Assembly: GCA_009783295.1 (NCBI GenBank)
Contig: WRHK01000016.1
Location: 1 to 64,000, forward strand
Direction: 5' to 3'
Origin: Promicromonosporaceae bacterium
GTDB lineage: Bacteria > Actinomycetota > Actinomycetes > Actinomycetales > Cellulomonadaceae
DNA: 64,000 nucleotides
The position numbers and the translations under genes are program-made. Shown one piece after another: positions 9,051-18,531 of this stretch. Under the pieces are notes generated by a model, which did not search any database, was not told where the DNA came from, and was given only the letters and a program-made list of their open reading frames with translations. The first letter of the stretch is position 1. Each line of letters begins with the position of its first letter.

Positions 9051-9488
9051 ATGGAAGCTGCCGTGCCGCCGGTCGCCGCGCCCTCGACCGATCCCTGGCT
9101 CGCTCCGAAGCGCTGGTGGCAGCTCGCCGCCGTCGCGCTCGTCCTGGTGGCGGGCGCGCTGCTCGCGACCATCCCCGTCTACGCGGGCTCGAGCACGGCG
9201 ATGTCCGACGGGACGACGACCACGGTCGACTCGAACGCCACGCTGTTCGCCGTCAACGGGCCGGCCGCCGTCCTGCCGCTGGTGCTGCCGCTGCTGCTCG
9301 CCGCGCTCCCGCTGCCGTGGCGGGGGAAGGCGTGGCAGGTGACCTCGATCGTGTCGGCGGCGGTGCTGTGGGTGTTCTGCCTCCTGGCCGGGTTCACCAT
9401 CGGGCTCTGGATGGTGCCGGCGGCCGTGTGCGCGCTGGTCGCGGCGTGCCTGCCGGTACGCCCGGAGCGAACCGGGGCGGCGTCCTAG
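9051..9488 (+). CDS. Small integral membrane protein, unknown function
   Basis: A 145-residue protein with about four transmembrane segments: WWQLAAVALVLVAGALLATI, AVLPLVLPLLLAALPL, and a long hydrophobic stretch after WQVTSIVSAAVLWVF that can form two helices separated near GLWMVP. A short extracytoplasmic loop rich in Thr and Ser lies between helices 1 and 2. I do not recognise a family. The ATG at 9051 is the simplest start; an in-frame GTG lies 15 bases upstream, and neither has a strong ribosome-binding site. It sits between the GH92 terminator and the CIRCE element of groES. Confidence 0.6.
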   Translation: MEAAVPPVAAPSTDPWLAPKRWWQLAAVALVLVAGALLATIPVYAGSSTAMSDGTTTTVDSNATLFAVNGPAAVLPLVLPLLLAALPLPWRGKAWQVTSIVSAAVLWVFCLLAGFTIGLWMVPAAVCALVAACLPVRPERTGAAS

Positions 9489-9507
9489 CAGCACAGAAGG
9501 CCCGGCT

Positions 9508-9534
9508 TTGGCACTCGACTTGTCAGAGTGCTAA
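9508..9534. promoter_or_regulatory. CIRCE element (HrcA operator)
   Basis: TTGGCACTC, nine bases, then GAGTGCTAA. This matches the consensus TTAGCACTC-N9-GAGTGCTAA with one change. HrcA binding here represses heat-shock chaperonin genes, so groES is probably induced when HrcA is inactivated by heat. The element overlaps the -35 region and spacer of the promoter at 9520-9549. Confidence 0.93.
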
Positions 9535-9549
9535 ATGCGCTCCTACATT
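9520..9549 (+). promoter_or_regulatory. Predicted groES promoter
   Basis: TTGTCA (9520-9525), an 18-base spacer and TACATT (9544-9549) form a good housekeeping-type promoter that the CIRCE element covers. It would give a 5' leader of about 90 bases before the groES GTG. Confidence 0.65.
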
Positions 9550-9648
9550 GGGCGGCAGCGCACCCGCGCTGTGCCGGCACCCGCGACGACGGCCAGCGCG
9601 ACGGCGCTCCCAGTCCAGTACGCATCACAGCGAAAGAGGAGGTCCGAC

Positions 9649-9945
9649 GTGTCGGTCCCCATCAAGCCGCTCGAGGACCGGATCGTCGTCAAGGCCATCG
9701 AGGCCGAGACCACGACCGCTTCCGGCCTGGTCATCCCGGACACCGCCAAGGAGAAGCCCCAGGAGGGCGAGGTCCTGGCGGTGGGCGAGGGTCGTTACGA
9801 CGACAACGGCAACCGCATCCCGGTCGACGTCAAGGTCGGCGACAAGGTCATCTACAGCAAGTACGGCGGCACCGAGGTCAAGTACGCGGGTGAGGAGTAC
9901 CTGGTGCTCTCCGCGCGCGACGTCCTCGCCGTCGTCGTGGGCTGA
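9649..9945 (+). CDS. groES: Co-chaperonin GroES (Hsp10)
   Basis: GroES forms the heptameric lid that closes the GroEL folding chamber. The 98-residue protein shows the complete family pattern: [30 protein letters not shown] (the mobile-loop region), EVLAVGEGR, and [19 protein letters not shown]. The GTG start at 9649 is preceded by GAGGAGG with six bases of spacing; longer in-frame starts upstream are leader sequence. It is controlled by CIRCE and ends at a strong hairpin. Notably no groEL follows: the next gene is a convergent whiB-family gene. The GroEL partner must be encoded elsewhere. Confidence 0.97.
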   Translation: MSVPIKPLEDRIVVKAIEAETTTASGLVIPDTAKEKPQEGEVLAVGEGRYDDNGNRIPVDVKVGDKVIYSKYGGTEVKYAGEEYLVLSARDVLAVVVG

Positions 9946-9964
9946 CCCAGCCCCACGCTGACGC

Positions 9965-10002
9965 ACGAAGCCCCCGTACCGTCCTTGGTGCGGGGGCTTC
10001 GT
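9965..10002. terminator. Bidirectional terminator between groES and the whiB gene
   Basis: A 16-bp stem, beginning ACGAAGCCCCCG and containing one G-T pair, closes a 6-base loop. It lies 19 bases beyond the groES stop and 19 bases beyond the convergent whiB stop, so it can serve both genes. Confidence 0.85.
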
Positions 10003-10021
10003 CGTGCCTGGAACCTGCTGG

Positions 10022-10303
10022 TCAGACGGCCTTCCTCGCCAGGATGGCCGCGCGTTCGTCCTCGGAAAGCCCGCCCCAGACGCCGTACGGCTCGCGCACG
10101 CGGAGCGACTGCTCGCGGCACTGCAGCATCACGGGGCAGGTGTGGCAGATGGCCTTGGCGGCCTCTGCGCGGCGGCGGCGGGTGGAGCCCCGCTCGCCCT
10201 CGGGGTGAAAGAAGAGAGTGTCGTCTGCGTCCCTGCAGGCACCCTGGTACTGCCACTCCCACAGCTCCATCACCGGGCCGGGCAGCCTCGAGATCTCCGT
10301 CAT
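10022..10303 (-). CDS. whiB3: WhiB-family [4Fe-4S] transcriptional regulator, WhiB3/WhiD type
   Basis: A 93-residue Wbl protein. Cys23, Cys53, Cys56 and Cys62 are the four iron-sulfur ligands in the C-x29-C-x2-C-x5-C layout. The GVWGG turn (74-78) precedes a short basic tail. SRLPGPVMELWEWQYQGACR and FFHPEGERG match M. tuberculosis WhiB3 and Streptomyces WhiD better than WhiB1 or WhiB2 (comparison from memory). Such proteins bind sigma-A region 4 and respond to redox state or nitric oxide; WhiB3 links redox to lipid metabolism and WhiD is needed for spore maturation. The position beside groES mirrors mycobacterial whiB3. The promoter at 10311-10339 predicts a leaderless transcript from the ATG. 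Confidence 0.92.
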   Translation of the reverse strand: MTEISRLPGPVMELWEWQYQGACRDADDTLFFHPEGERGSTRRRRAEAAKAICHTCPVMLQCREQSLRVREPYGVWGGLSEDERAAILARKAV

Positions 10304-10310
10304 GTCGGCC

Positions 10311-10339
10311 AACCTACAAGTTGTGCAGAAGTTGTTCAA
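10311..10339 (-). promoter_or_regulatory. Predicted leaderless promoter of the whiB gene
   Basis: On the minus strand: TTGAAC (10334-10339), a 17-base spacer, TAGGTT (10311-10316), seven bases, then the ATG. The spacing places the transcription start at or next to the A of the start codon. Confidence 0.7.
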
Positions 10340-10494
10340 GGGTGTTCCCGAAGTCGGGACCTGGTGCGTTGCTGGGTAAGTTCTTGGACGGTTGACCAGT
10401 TGTCCGACCAAGTTTCGGCAATCCAGCGAGGACGAATCGCGCCAACCGCCGTGGCGCGGTGGCAGCACCCGGGGGCCGTCGGCACAATCGAGCC

Positions 10495-11592
10495 ATGACG
10501 TCCTCCCGGCCTGCCTCGTCCGGCAGGCCCAGCACGCCGAGTCCTGGGCTCGCCGTCGCTGCGGTGGCCCGTCGGCTGGGGGTCGCCCCGGCGACGCTAC
10601 GGACGTGGGACCGCCGCTACGGCCTCGGCCCGTCCGGCCGCACCGCAGGCTCGCACCGCCGGTACACGCCCGAGGACGTGGCCCGGCTCATGGTGATGCG
10701 CCGGCTGACGATCGAGGGCGTCGCCCCCGTGGACGCCGCCCGCGCCGCGCTCGAGACCGAGGTCGAGGCGCTCGACGTCGGGCCCGAGGTGGGCTCGCAG
10801 GCCACGCCGGCCGTGCCGGCGCCCGACGCCGGGGCGCACGCACCCCGCTCGGCGCGCGGCCACCTGCGCGCGCTGCCCGGCGGCGGCGAGGGCGCGCGCG
10901 GCGCAGACGCGACCTCCCTGCCCGGCGCCGCGCCGTCCACCGTGTCCGCCCGCGTGGCCGCCGTCATCGACGCCGCGCTCGCCTACGACCAGGCCGGCTG
11001 CGACGCCCTGCTGCGTATCGGCGCGCAGGGCGACCCTGCCGCCTGGTGGACCCAGCTCGTCGAGCCCGCCTGGCTGCGCATCGCGCAGCGCACCGTGCTG
11101 GGCACCCCCGGCGAGGTGCCGGAACTGGTGCTCGCGACGGCGGCCCTCCGCGCGCTGCGCGACTTCACGCAGGCGTTCGAACAGGCGATGGTCAACGCCG
11201 GCAACCCGCCCGCCAACCACCCGAGCCGCATGCGCAAGATCGTGCTGATCTTCGCCGCGCCCGACGAGGTGGTGCCCCTGGCCGCGCACGCCCTCGCCGC
11301 GGCGCTGTTCGCCAAGGGGGCCACGGCCCGCATCGTCACGGGGCCGGCCAGCACCCACCGCGCGGTCGAGCTGGTCACCATGGTGCGGCCGGCGGCGCTC
11401 GTGCTGGCCACGACGCTCGCTCGCCCCGACCTCGGCGTGGTGCACGCCGTGCACGACGCGTTCGCCAGCCTGCCGATCTTCGTGGGCGTGCGGCGCGACG
11501 ACTCCGCGGTCGACCTGCCGCTGGCCTCCACGGTGCAGCGCGTGCGCTCGTTCACCGGGCTGCTGCACGAGGTGCTCGCCGTCGTCGGATGA
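10495..11592 (+). CDS. MerR-family regulator with degenerate cobalamin-binding-like domain
   Basis: A 365-residue regulator. Residues about 15-85 form a MerR helix-turn-helix: AAVARRLGVAPATLRTWDRRYGL, then GSHRRYTPEDVARL. A Pro/Ala/Gly-rich linker (about 95-150) leads to a helical domain (WWTQLVEPAWLRI) and a Rossmann-like segment (KIVLIFAAPDEVVPLAAHAL). The layout is that of CarH/LitR-type photoreceptors and MerR-B12 regulators. The usual cobalamin motif (Glu/Asp-x-His with downstream Asp-x-His-x-x-Gly) is not present, so B12 binding is doubtful. CACAAT lies six bases before the ATG, a leaderless-type arrangement. It lies between whiB (divergent) and guaB. Confidence 0.82.
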   Translation: MTSSRPASSGRPSTPSPGLAVAAVARRLGVAPATLRTWDRRYGLGPSGRTAGSHRRYTPEDVARLMVMRRLTIEGVAPVDAARAALETEVEALDVGPEVGSQATPAVPAPDAGAHAPRSARGHLRALPGGGEGARGADATSLPGAAPSTVSARVAAVIDAALAYDQAGCDALLRIGAQGDPAAWWTQLVEPAWLRIAQRTVLGTPGEVPELVLATAALRALRDFTQAFEQAMVNAGNPPANHPSRMRKIVLIFAAPDEVVPLAAHALAAALFAKGATARIVTGPASTHRAVELVTMVRPAALVLATTLARPDLGVVHAVHDAFASLPIFVGVRRDDSAVDLPLASTVQRVRSFTGLLHEVLAVVG

Positions 11593-11662
11593 CGCCGATC
11601 GCTGCCGGACGCGACGTGACGGATGCCTCGGCCGCGCCCGGCCGGCGTGCGTCGCGCGCCCG

Positions 11663-13920
<2,258 letters not shown>

Positions 13921-14004
13921 GGTCGCCCTCCTTCGTCGTCGCGTGCTGCTCTGGTGCAGACCATGCCATCGGCCACTGACAACGACGCTCATCTGCACCG
14001 CCGG

Positions 14005-14010
14005 TAGGCT
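14005..14010 (+). promoter_or_regulatory. -10 box of leaderless guaB3 promoter
   Basis: TAGGCT followed by six bases and the GTG start of guaB3. No ribosome-binding site is visible. Confidence 0.6.
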
Positions 14011-14016
14011 GGCCCG

Positions 14017-15141
14017 GTGAGCAACGAGATCGAGATCGGGCGCGGCAAGCGCGGGCGCCGCGCGTACTCCTTCGACGACATCGCCGTCGTGCCCTCCCGC
14101 CGCACGCGTGACCCGAAGGACGTCTCGGTCGGCTGGCAGATCGACGCCTACCACTTCGAGCTGCCGATCATGGCCGCGCCGATGGACTCCGTCATGAGCC
14201 CCGAGACCGCGATCGCGTTCGGGCGCATGGGCGGCCTCGGCGTCCTCGACCTCGAGGGCCTGTGGACGCGTTACGAGTCGCCCGAGCCGCTGCTGGCCGA
14301 GATCGCGCAGCTGCCGGCCGAGGCTGCGACGCAGCGCATGCAGGAGATCTACGCCGAGCCCATCAAGGCCGAGCTCATCACGCAGCGCCTCAAGGAGGTG
14401 CGCGCGGCCGGCGTCACCGTGGCCGGCGCGCTCAGCCCGCAGCGCACGCAGGAGCACTACAAGACGGTGGTCGACGCCGGCGTCGACCTGTTCGTCATCC
14501 GCGGCACCACCGTGTCGGCCGAGCACGTGTCGGGCAACGCCGAGCCGCTCAACCTCAAGCGCTTCATCTACGAGCTCGACGTGCCCGTCGTCGTCGGCGG
14601 GGCGTCCACCTACACCGCCGCGCTGCACCTCATGCGCACCGGCGCCGCCGGCGTGCTCGTCGGGTTCGGCGGGGGAGCGGCGCACACCACGCGCGTGTCG
14701 CTGGGCATCCACGCCCCGATGGCCACGGCCGTGTCCGACGTCGCCGCGGCGCGCCGCGACTACCTCGACGAGTCGGGCGGCCGCTACGTGCACGTCATCG
14801 CCGACGGCGGCGTCGGCCGCTCGGGCGACATCGTCAAGGCCGTCGCGTGCGGCGCCGACGCCGTGATGCTGGGCGCCGCCCTGGCCCGCGCGCAGGAGGC
14901 CCCGGGCCACGGCTGGCACTGGGGCCCCGAGGCGCACCACTCCGTGCTGCCCCGCGGCGAGCGCGTCGAGGTCGGCACCGCCGGCACGCTGCAGGAGATC
15001 CTCTTCGGGCCGGGCCGCCAGGCCGACGGCACGCTCAACCTGGTGGGCGCGCTCAAGCGCGCGATGGCCACGACGGGCTACTCCGACCTCAAGGAGTTCC
15101 AGCGCGTCGAGGTGGTCGTCTCGCCGTACCAGCCGCACTGA
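14017..15141 (+). CDS. guaB3: GuaB3-family IMP dehydrogenase-related protein
   Basis: A 374-residue TIM-barrel protein of the IMPDH/GMP reductase superfamily without CBS domains. It begins EIGRGKRGRRAYSFDDIAVVPS and has PIMAAPMDSVMS, then GVLVGFGGGAAHTTR in place of the usual catalytic GxGSxCxTR loop, followed by HVIADGGVGRSGDIVKA and a C-terminal ALKRAMATTGYSDL. The loop lacks the catalytic Cys at the expected place, so canonical IMPDH chemistry is unlikely from this sequence alone. A cyanobacterial GuaB3 has been reported as a GMP reductase; whether that holds for this branch is open. guaB followed by guaB3 is conserved in actinobacteria, and the exonuclease lies between them here. Confidence 0.92.
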   Translation: MSNEIEIGRGKRGRRAYSFDDIAVVPSRRTRDPKDVSVGWQIDAYHFELPIMAAPMDSVMSPETAIAFGRMGGLGVLDLEGLWTRYESPEPLLAEIAQLPAEAATQRMQEIYAEPIKAELITQRLKEVRAAGVTVAGALSPQRTQEHYKTVVDAGVDLFVIRGTTVSAEHVSGNAEPLNLKRFIYELDVPVVVGGASTYTAALHLMRTGAAGVLVGFGGGAAHTTRVSLGIHAPMATAVSDVAAARRDYLDESGGRYVHVIADGGVGRSGDIVKAVACGADAVMLGAALARAQEAPGHGWHWGPEAHHSVLPRGERVEVGTAGTLQEILFGPGRQADGTLNLVGALKRAMATTGYSDLKEFQRVEVVVSPYQPH

Positions 15142-15148
15142 CCACCGC

Positions 15149-15180
15149 CCTCCCCGGGCCTGTTGACAGGCTCGGGGAGG
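15149..15180 (+). terminator. Hairpin terminator after guaB3
   Basis: A 14-bp stem with one G-T pair (CCTCCCCGGGCCTG against CAGGCTCGGGGAGG) closes the loop TTGA, seven bases after the guaB3 stop. Confidence 0.8.
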
Positions 15181-15196
15181 TGTCAGACGGCGTGTG

Positions 15197-15202
15197 TAGG
15201 GT
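15197..15202 (+). promoter_or_regulatory. -10 box of leaderless aldehyde dehydrogenase promoter
   Basis: TAGGGT, seven bases, then the ATG at 15210, with no ribosome-binding site. Confidence 0.55.
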
Positions 15203-15209
15203 GAATCGC

Positions 15210-16838
15210 ATGGCCATTGCGCGCGACGGCGACGACGCCCTCCACGAAGCCCTGCTCGTCGATCCTGAGCACCCTGCCAGCACCTACGCACTCGAGCCCG
15301 ACGTCGTGGCGCCCCTGCTCGCACGCGTCGTCACGTCGCACCACGCGGGCGAGCACCGCGCGGTCGCCCCGTTCACCGGCGCCCCGCTGGTCTCGCTGCC
15401 GCTGTCGTCGCCCGACGACGTCGCCGCCGCCGTGGCGCGCGGGCGCGCCGCCCAGCCCGGGTGGGCCGCCGTGCCGGTGCGCGAGCGCGCCCGGGTGCTG
15501 CTCCGCGTCGCCTCCGCGGTGCTCGACGCGCAGGACGAGCTTCTCGACCTCATCCAGCTCGAGGGCGGCAAGGCGCGCCTGCACGCGTTCGAGGAGGTCG
15601 TGTACGCCTCGCAGGTCGCGCGGCACTTCGCCGTCGCCGGGCCGGGCTACCTCGCGCCGCGCCGCGTGCGGGGCATGCTCCCCGTGCTCACCGGGGCTTC
15701 CGTGCACCTGCGCCCCGTGGGCGTGGTCGGCGTGATCTCCCCGTGGAACTACCCGCTGGCGATGGTCGTGTCCGAGGCGTTCCCGGCGCTGCTGGCCGGC
15801 GACGCCGTGGTGGTGAAGCCCGACCCGCAGACGTCGCTGACGGCGCTGTGGGTGGCCGAGCTGCTGGAGAGGTGCGGGCTGCCCGCCGACCTGTTCCTCG
15901 TGGTCACGGGCGCGGCGCAGACGGGCGAGGCGCTCGTCGACGCCGTGGACCATGTCGCCTTCACGGGCTCGACCGCGACGGGCCGGCTGGTCGCCGCCCA
16001 GGCCGGGCGGCGGCTGATCGGGGCAACGCTGGAGCTGGGCGGCAAGAACGCCCTCTACGTCGCGGACGACGCCGACGTCGACGCCGCCGTGGCGGGTGCG
16101 CTGCACGCGTGCTTCGGCAACGCCGGGCAGCTGTGCGTCTCGGTCGAGCGGCTGCTGGTGCACCGGGACGTCGCCGACGAGTTCGTGCCGCGGTTCGTCG
16201 CGGGCGCCCGCACGTTGAAGCTCGGCGGGGCCCTGGACTGGTCCGTGGACGTCGGGTCGCTCGTGTCGCCCGCGCAGCTCGCGCGAGTGACGGCGCACGT
16301 CGACGACGCGATCGCGAAGGGCGCCCGCGCCCTCGCCGGGGCCGTGCACCGCGCCGACGTGGGCCCGTGGTTCTACGCCCCGACGGTGCTGGCCGACGTG
16401 CCCGACGACGCCGTCTGCGCCCGGGAGGAGACCTTCGGGCCGGTCGTGTCGCTGCGGACGGTCGACTCGGACGAGGAGGCCGTCGCGGTGATGAACGACT
16501 CCGAGTACGGGCTCAACGCGTCGGTGTGGTCGCGCGACGTGCGGCGGGCGCAGCGCATCGCAGCGCGCCTGCGGGCCGGCACGGTGAACGTCAACGACGG
16601 GTACGCGGCCGCGTTCGGCTCGGTCGCGGCGCCCCTGGGCGGGTTCGGGGCCTCGGGCCAGGGCCGCCGCCACGGGCGGGAGATCGTCGAGGCGCTCAGC
16701 GAGCACCAGACGATCGCCACGCAGCGCGGCGTGTCGGCGGGGCTGTCGCTCGAGCGGCTCTACGCGCTGGGTGGGCACCGCGCGTCGGTGGCGCTGACGG
16801 CCGGGATGCGCGCGCTGCGCGCCCTGCGCATGCGCTGA
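15210..16838 (+). CDS. Aldehyde dehydrogenase, succinate-semialdehyde dehydrogenase-like
   Basis: A 542-residue NAD(P)+-dependent aldehyde dehydrogenase. It has VVGVISPWNYPLAM (cofactor binding), FTGSTATGR, the catalytic Glu motif TLELGGKNALYV and the catalytic Cys in FGNAGQLCVSVERL, then EETFGPVVSLR. Mycobacterial succinate-semialdehyde dehydrogenase (GabD2-type) is the nearest family I recall, but substrate calls in this superfamily are weak. The roughly 40 extra residues at the C-terminus (ALGGHRASVALTAGMRALRALRMR region) and the N-terminal extension fit the actinobacterial subgroup. It lies immediately downstream of guaB3 behind its own terminator and promoter. Confidence 0.88.
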   Translation: MAIARDGDDALHEALLVDPEHPASTYALEPDVVAPLLARVVTSHHAGEHRAVAPFTGAPLVSLPLSSPDDVAAAVARGRAAQPGWAAVPVRERARVLLRVASAVLDAQDELLDLIQLEGGKARLHAFEEVVYASQVARHFAVAGPGYLAPRRVRGMLPVLTGASVHLRPVGVVGVISPWNYPLAMVVSEAFPALLAGDAVVVKPDPQTSLTALWVAELLERCGLPADLFLVVTGAAQTGEALVDAVDHVAFTGSTATGRLVAAQAGRRLIGATLELGGKNALYVADDADVDAAVAGALHACFGNAGQLCVSVERLLVHRDVADEFVPRFVAGARTLKLGGALDWSVDVGSLVSPAQLARVTAHVDDAIAKGARALAGAVHRADVGPWFYAPTVLADVPDDAVCAREETFGPVVSLRTVDSDEEAVAVMNDSEYGLNASVWSRDVRRAQRIAARLRAGTVNVNDGYAAAFGSVAAPLGGFGASGQGRRHGREIVEALSEHQTIATQRGVSAGLSLERLYALGGHRASVALTAGMRALRALRMR

Positions 16839-16842
16839 GCCG

Positions 16843-17451
16843 TCAGAGCCCGACCAGCTCGCGGGCTCCCGCCTTCCACGAGGCGGGCACCTCGCGCACG
16901 TGCCACCACGCCCACTGCACGGGCCTGACGGAGGCGGCGGAGACGCCCACACCCACGGCGTCGAGCCCCGCTCGCGCGCAGCTGAACAGGGCCCGGCGCA
17001 GGTGGTAGTCCTGCGTGACGATCACGGCCGACCGCACGCCGTACACGTCGTGGGCGCGCCGGCACGTGGCGGTGGTGTCGAAGCCCTCGTGGTCGAGCAC
17101 CAGGTCCTCCTCCGGGACGCCCCGGGCGACGATCCAGTCGCGCATCGCGGCAGGCTCGTCGTAGGGGGAGCCGTCGGCGCGCTCGTGGGCGTCGCCCGAC
17201 AGGATCACGGTCGACGCGACGCCGCGCTCGTGCAGGTCGGCGGCCATGGCCAGCCGCCGGCGCAGGTAGGGCGACGGCGTCCCGTCGGCGCGCAGCCCGG
17301 CCCCGAGCACGATCACCGCGTCGACCGGGCCCACGTCCTGCGGCGAGCGGGCGCGCGACTGGCCCACGCCCTGCACCCAGGCCACGGGGACGGCGAGCGC
17401 GAGGACGAGGACGCCCGCCGCCACGACTAGGCTCCGACGGGGTGCTCTCAT
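16843..17451 (-). CDS. YdcF/SanA-like DUF218 membrane-anchored protein
   Basis: A 202-residue DUF218 protein. An N-terminal membrane anchor (SLVVAAGVLVLALAVPVAW) precedes the extracytoplasmic DUF218 domain, with DAVIVLGAGLRADGTPS, STVILSGDAH, DEPAAMRDWIVARGV, and TQDYHLRRALFSC blocks. SanA/ElyC/YdcF proteins are linked to envelope integrity and wall precursor lipid handling, but the reaction of this subgroup is unknown. The ATG overlaps the upstream DUF4031-HD stop by four bases (ATGA), so the two are translationally coupled. It converges with the aldehyde dehydrogenase gene four bases away. Confidence 0.87.
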   Translation of the reverse strand: MRAPRRSLVVAAGVLVLALAVPVAWVQGVGQSRARSPQDVGPVDAVIVLGAGLRADGTPSPYLRRRLAMAADLHERGVASTVILSGDAHERADGSPYDEPAAMRDWIVARGVPEEDLVLDHEGFDTTATCRRAHDVYGVRSAVIVTQDYHLRRALFSCARAGLDAVGVGVSAASVRPVQWAWWHVREVPASWKAGARELVGL

Positions 17452-18380
17452 GCGGCGACGCCCCCGAGCGCGGCCAGCTCGGCGCGCAGGTTCGCCTCCG
17501 CCGGGGCCGCCCAGCGCGCCTGGCCGGCGGGGGTCCGGAACAGCACCGGCAGGGCCAGCAGCTGCTCCAGCACCGCCGCCCGGCCTGTCCGGAAGGCGTC
17601 GTCCGGGACGTCGGCGTACTCGGCGCGCACCTGCTGGACGTAGCGCCCGTACCGGGCGGGGGCTCCGCCGAGCACGGCGAGGTCGGCGTCGCTCACGAGC
17701 GCGCCCAGCGCGTCGCCCTCGGCGGGGTCGTGGCCGGCCGTGAGCAGCACGAGCCGCACGATCTCGGCGACGTCCGCGCTGGTCAGCGGGGTTGTGACCC
17801 GGTCGGCGAGCGGCGCGAGCAGGTCGGCGGCGAGCGCGGCGGACCGCTCCTCGTCGAGGCCCGCCGCGCCGTCGTGCACCGCGTCGTGGAACCAGAGCGC
17901 CAGCCGCGCGACGCGGGCATCGGCGGACGGGACCGGGGCGTCGCCGAGCAGCGTGTCCAGCGCGTCGAGCGCCGCCACCAGGTGGAGCCGCCCGTGGTAG
18001 ACGCGGTGCGGCTCGCCCCACCGGGCGACCAGGTCGTCGCCCACGGCGGCCAGGCGGGCGTCCGGGGCGACCTCCCAGAGCGCGGCCCAGCGGGCAGCGA
18101 GGGCGGGGCGCTTGGCGGCGGTGCGCTCGTGGCCCGGGACGCGGAGCCCCGAGGTCGCGAGCCGGCGGGAGAGCGCGCGCCCGTCCACGGGGGTCGCGCC
18201 GGCGGCGACCAGCTCGTCGTACCGGCGCGCGGGGGCGTCGTAGTGGTCGAGGTCGAACCCGCGGTCCGGGAGCCCGGCCGCGCGGGCGAACGCGCGCAGC
18301 TCGAGCAGGGACGTGTCGGACACGAGGTGGGACCACAGCGTGTCGTGGGCAGGCCACGCCGGCGGGTCGAGCAGGATCAC
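17448..18380 (-). CDS. DUF4031 protein with C-terminal HD-type domain
   Basis: A 310-residue two-part protein. Residues 1-90 are DUF4031 (LLDPPAWPAHDTLWSHLVSD, FDLDHYDAP, SRRLATSGLRV). The C-terminal part resembles HD-superfamily phosphohydrolases: EPHRVYHGRLHLV, then LALWFHDAVHD and VSDADLAVLGG supply candidate His/Asp metal ligands. The substrate is unknown. The GTG start at 18378-18380 has TAGGCT seven bases upstream, a leaderless arrangement. Its promoter region is shared with the divergent DeoR regulator. It is coupled to the downstream DUF218 gene. Confidence 0.83.
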   Translation of the reverse strand: MILLDPPAWPAHDTLWSHLVSDTSLLELRAFARAAGLPDRGFDLDHYDAPARRYDELVAAGATPVDGRALSRRLATSGLRVPGHERTAAKRPALAARWAALWEVAPDARLAAVGDDLVARWGEPHRVYHGRLHLVAALDALDTLLGDAPVPSADARVARLALWFHDAVHDGAAGLDEERSAALAADLLAPLADRVTTPLTSADVAEIVRLVLLTAGHDPAEGDALGALVSDADLAVLGGAPARYGRYVQQVRAEYADVPDDAFRTGRAAVLEQLLALPVLFRTPAGQARWAAPAEANLRAELAALGGVAA

Positions 18381-18387
18381 GAGCCCG

Positions 18388-18393
18388 AGCCTA
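18388..18393 (-). promoter_or_regulatory. -10 box of leaderless DUF4031-HD promoter
   Basis: TAGGCT on the minus strand, seven bases upstream of the GTG at 18380. Confidence 0.55.
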
Positions 18394-18417
18394 CGGTGCC
18401 CGCTCCCGGGGCGATCC

Positions 18418-18516
18418 AGACACAAGCGGACACGCGTTTGGCCCTGAACTTTTCCGGAGTTCTGCGAAACGCTAGACAACGGACACAAACGGGGGTAGAA
18501 ACAGACAAGCAGACAT
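18418..18516. promoter_or_regulatory. Three direct repeats, probable DeoR-regulator operators
   Basis: AGACACAAGCGGACAC (18418-18433), AGACAACGGACAC (18474-18486) and AGACAAGCAGACAT (18503-18516) share an AGACAAGCRGACA core in the same orientation. They lie in the divergent region just upstream of the DeoR gene. DeoR-family proteins often bind repeated sites near their own promoters, so autoregulation of the PTS operon is likely. Confidence 0.6.
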
Positions 18517-18531
18517 CCACCGGGAGGGACC

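Noticed and set aside
4889-9172. Very long open frame on the minus strand opposite the GH92 gene
   Set aside because: It is a shadow of the GH92 codons in GC-rich DNA: Arg/Gly/His/Val-rich low-complexity protein with no domain, spanning several unrelated gene ends.
9535-9648. Upstream in-frame extension of groES
   Set aside because: It lies over the leader downstream of the CIRCE promoter; the true start has GAGGAGG and matches the GroES N-terminus.
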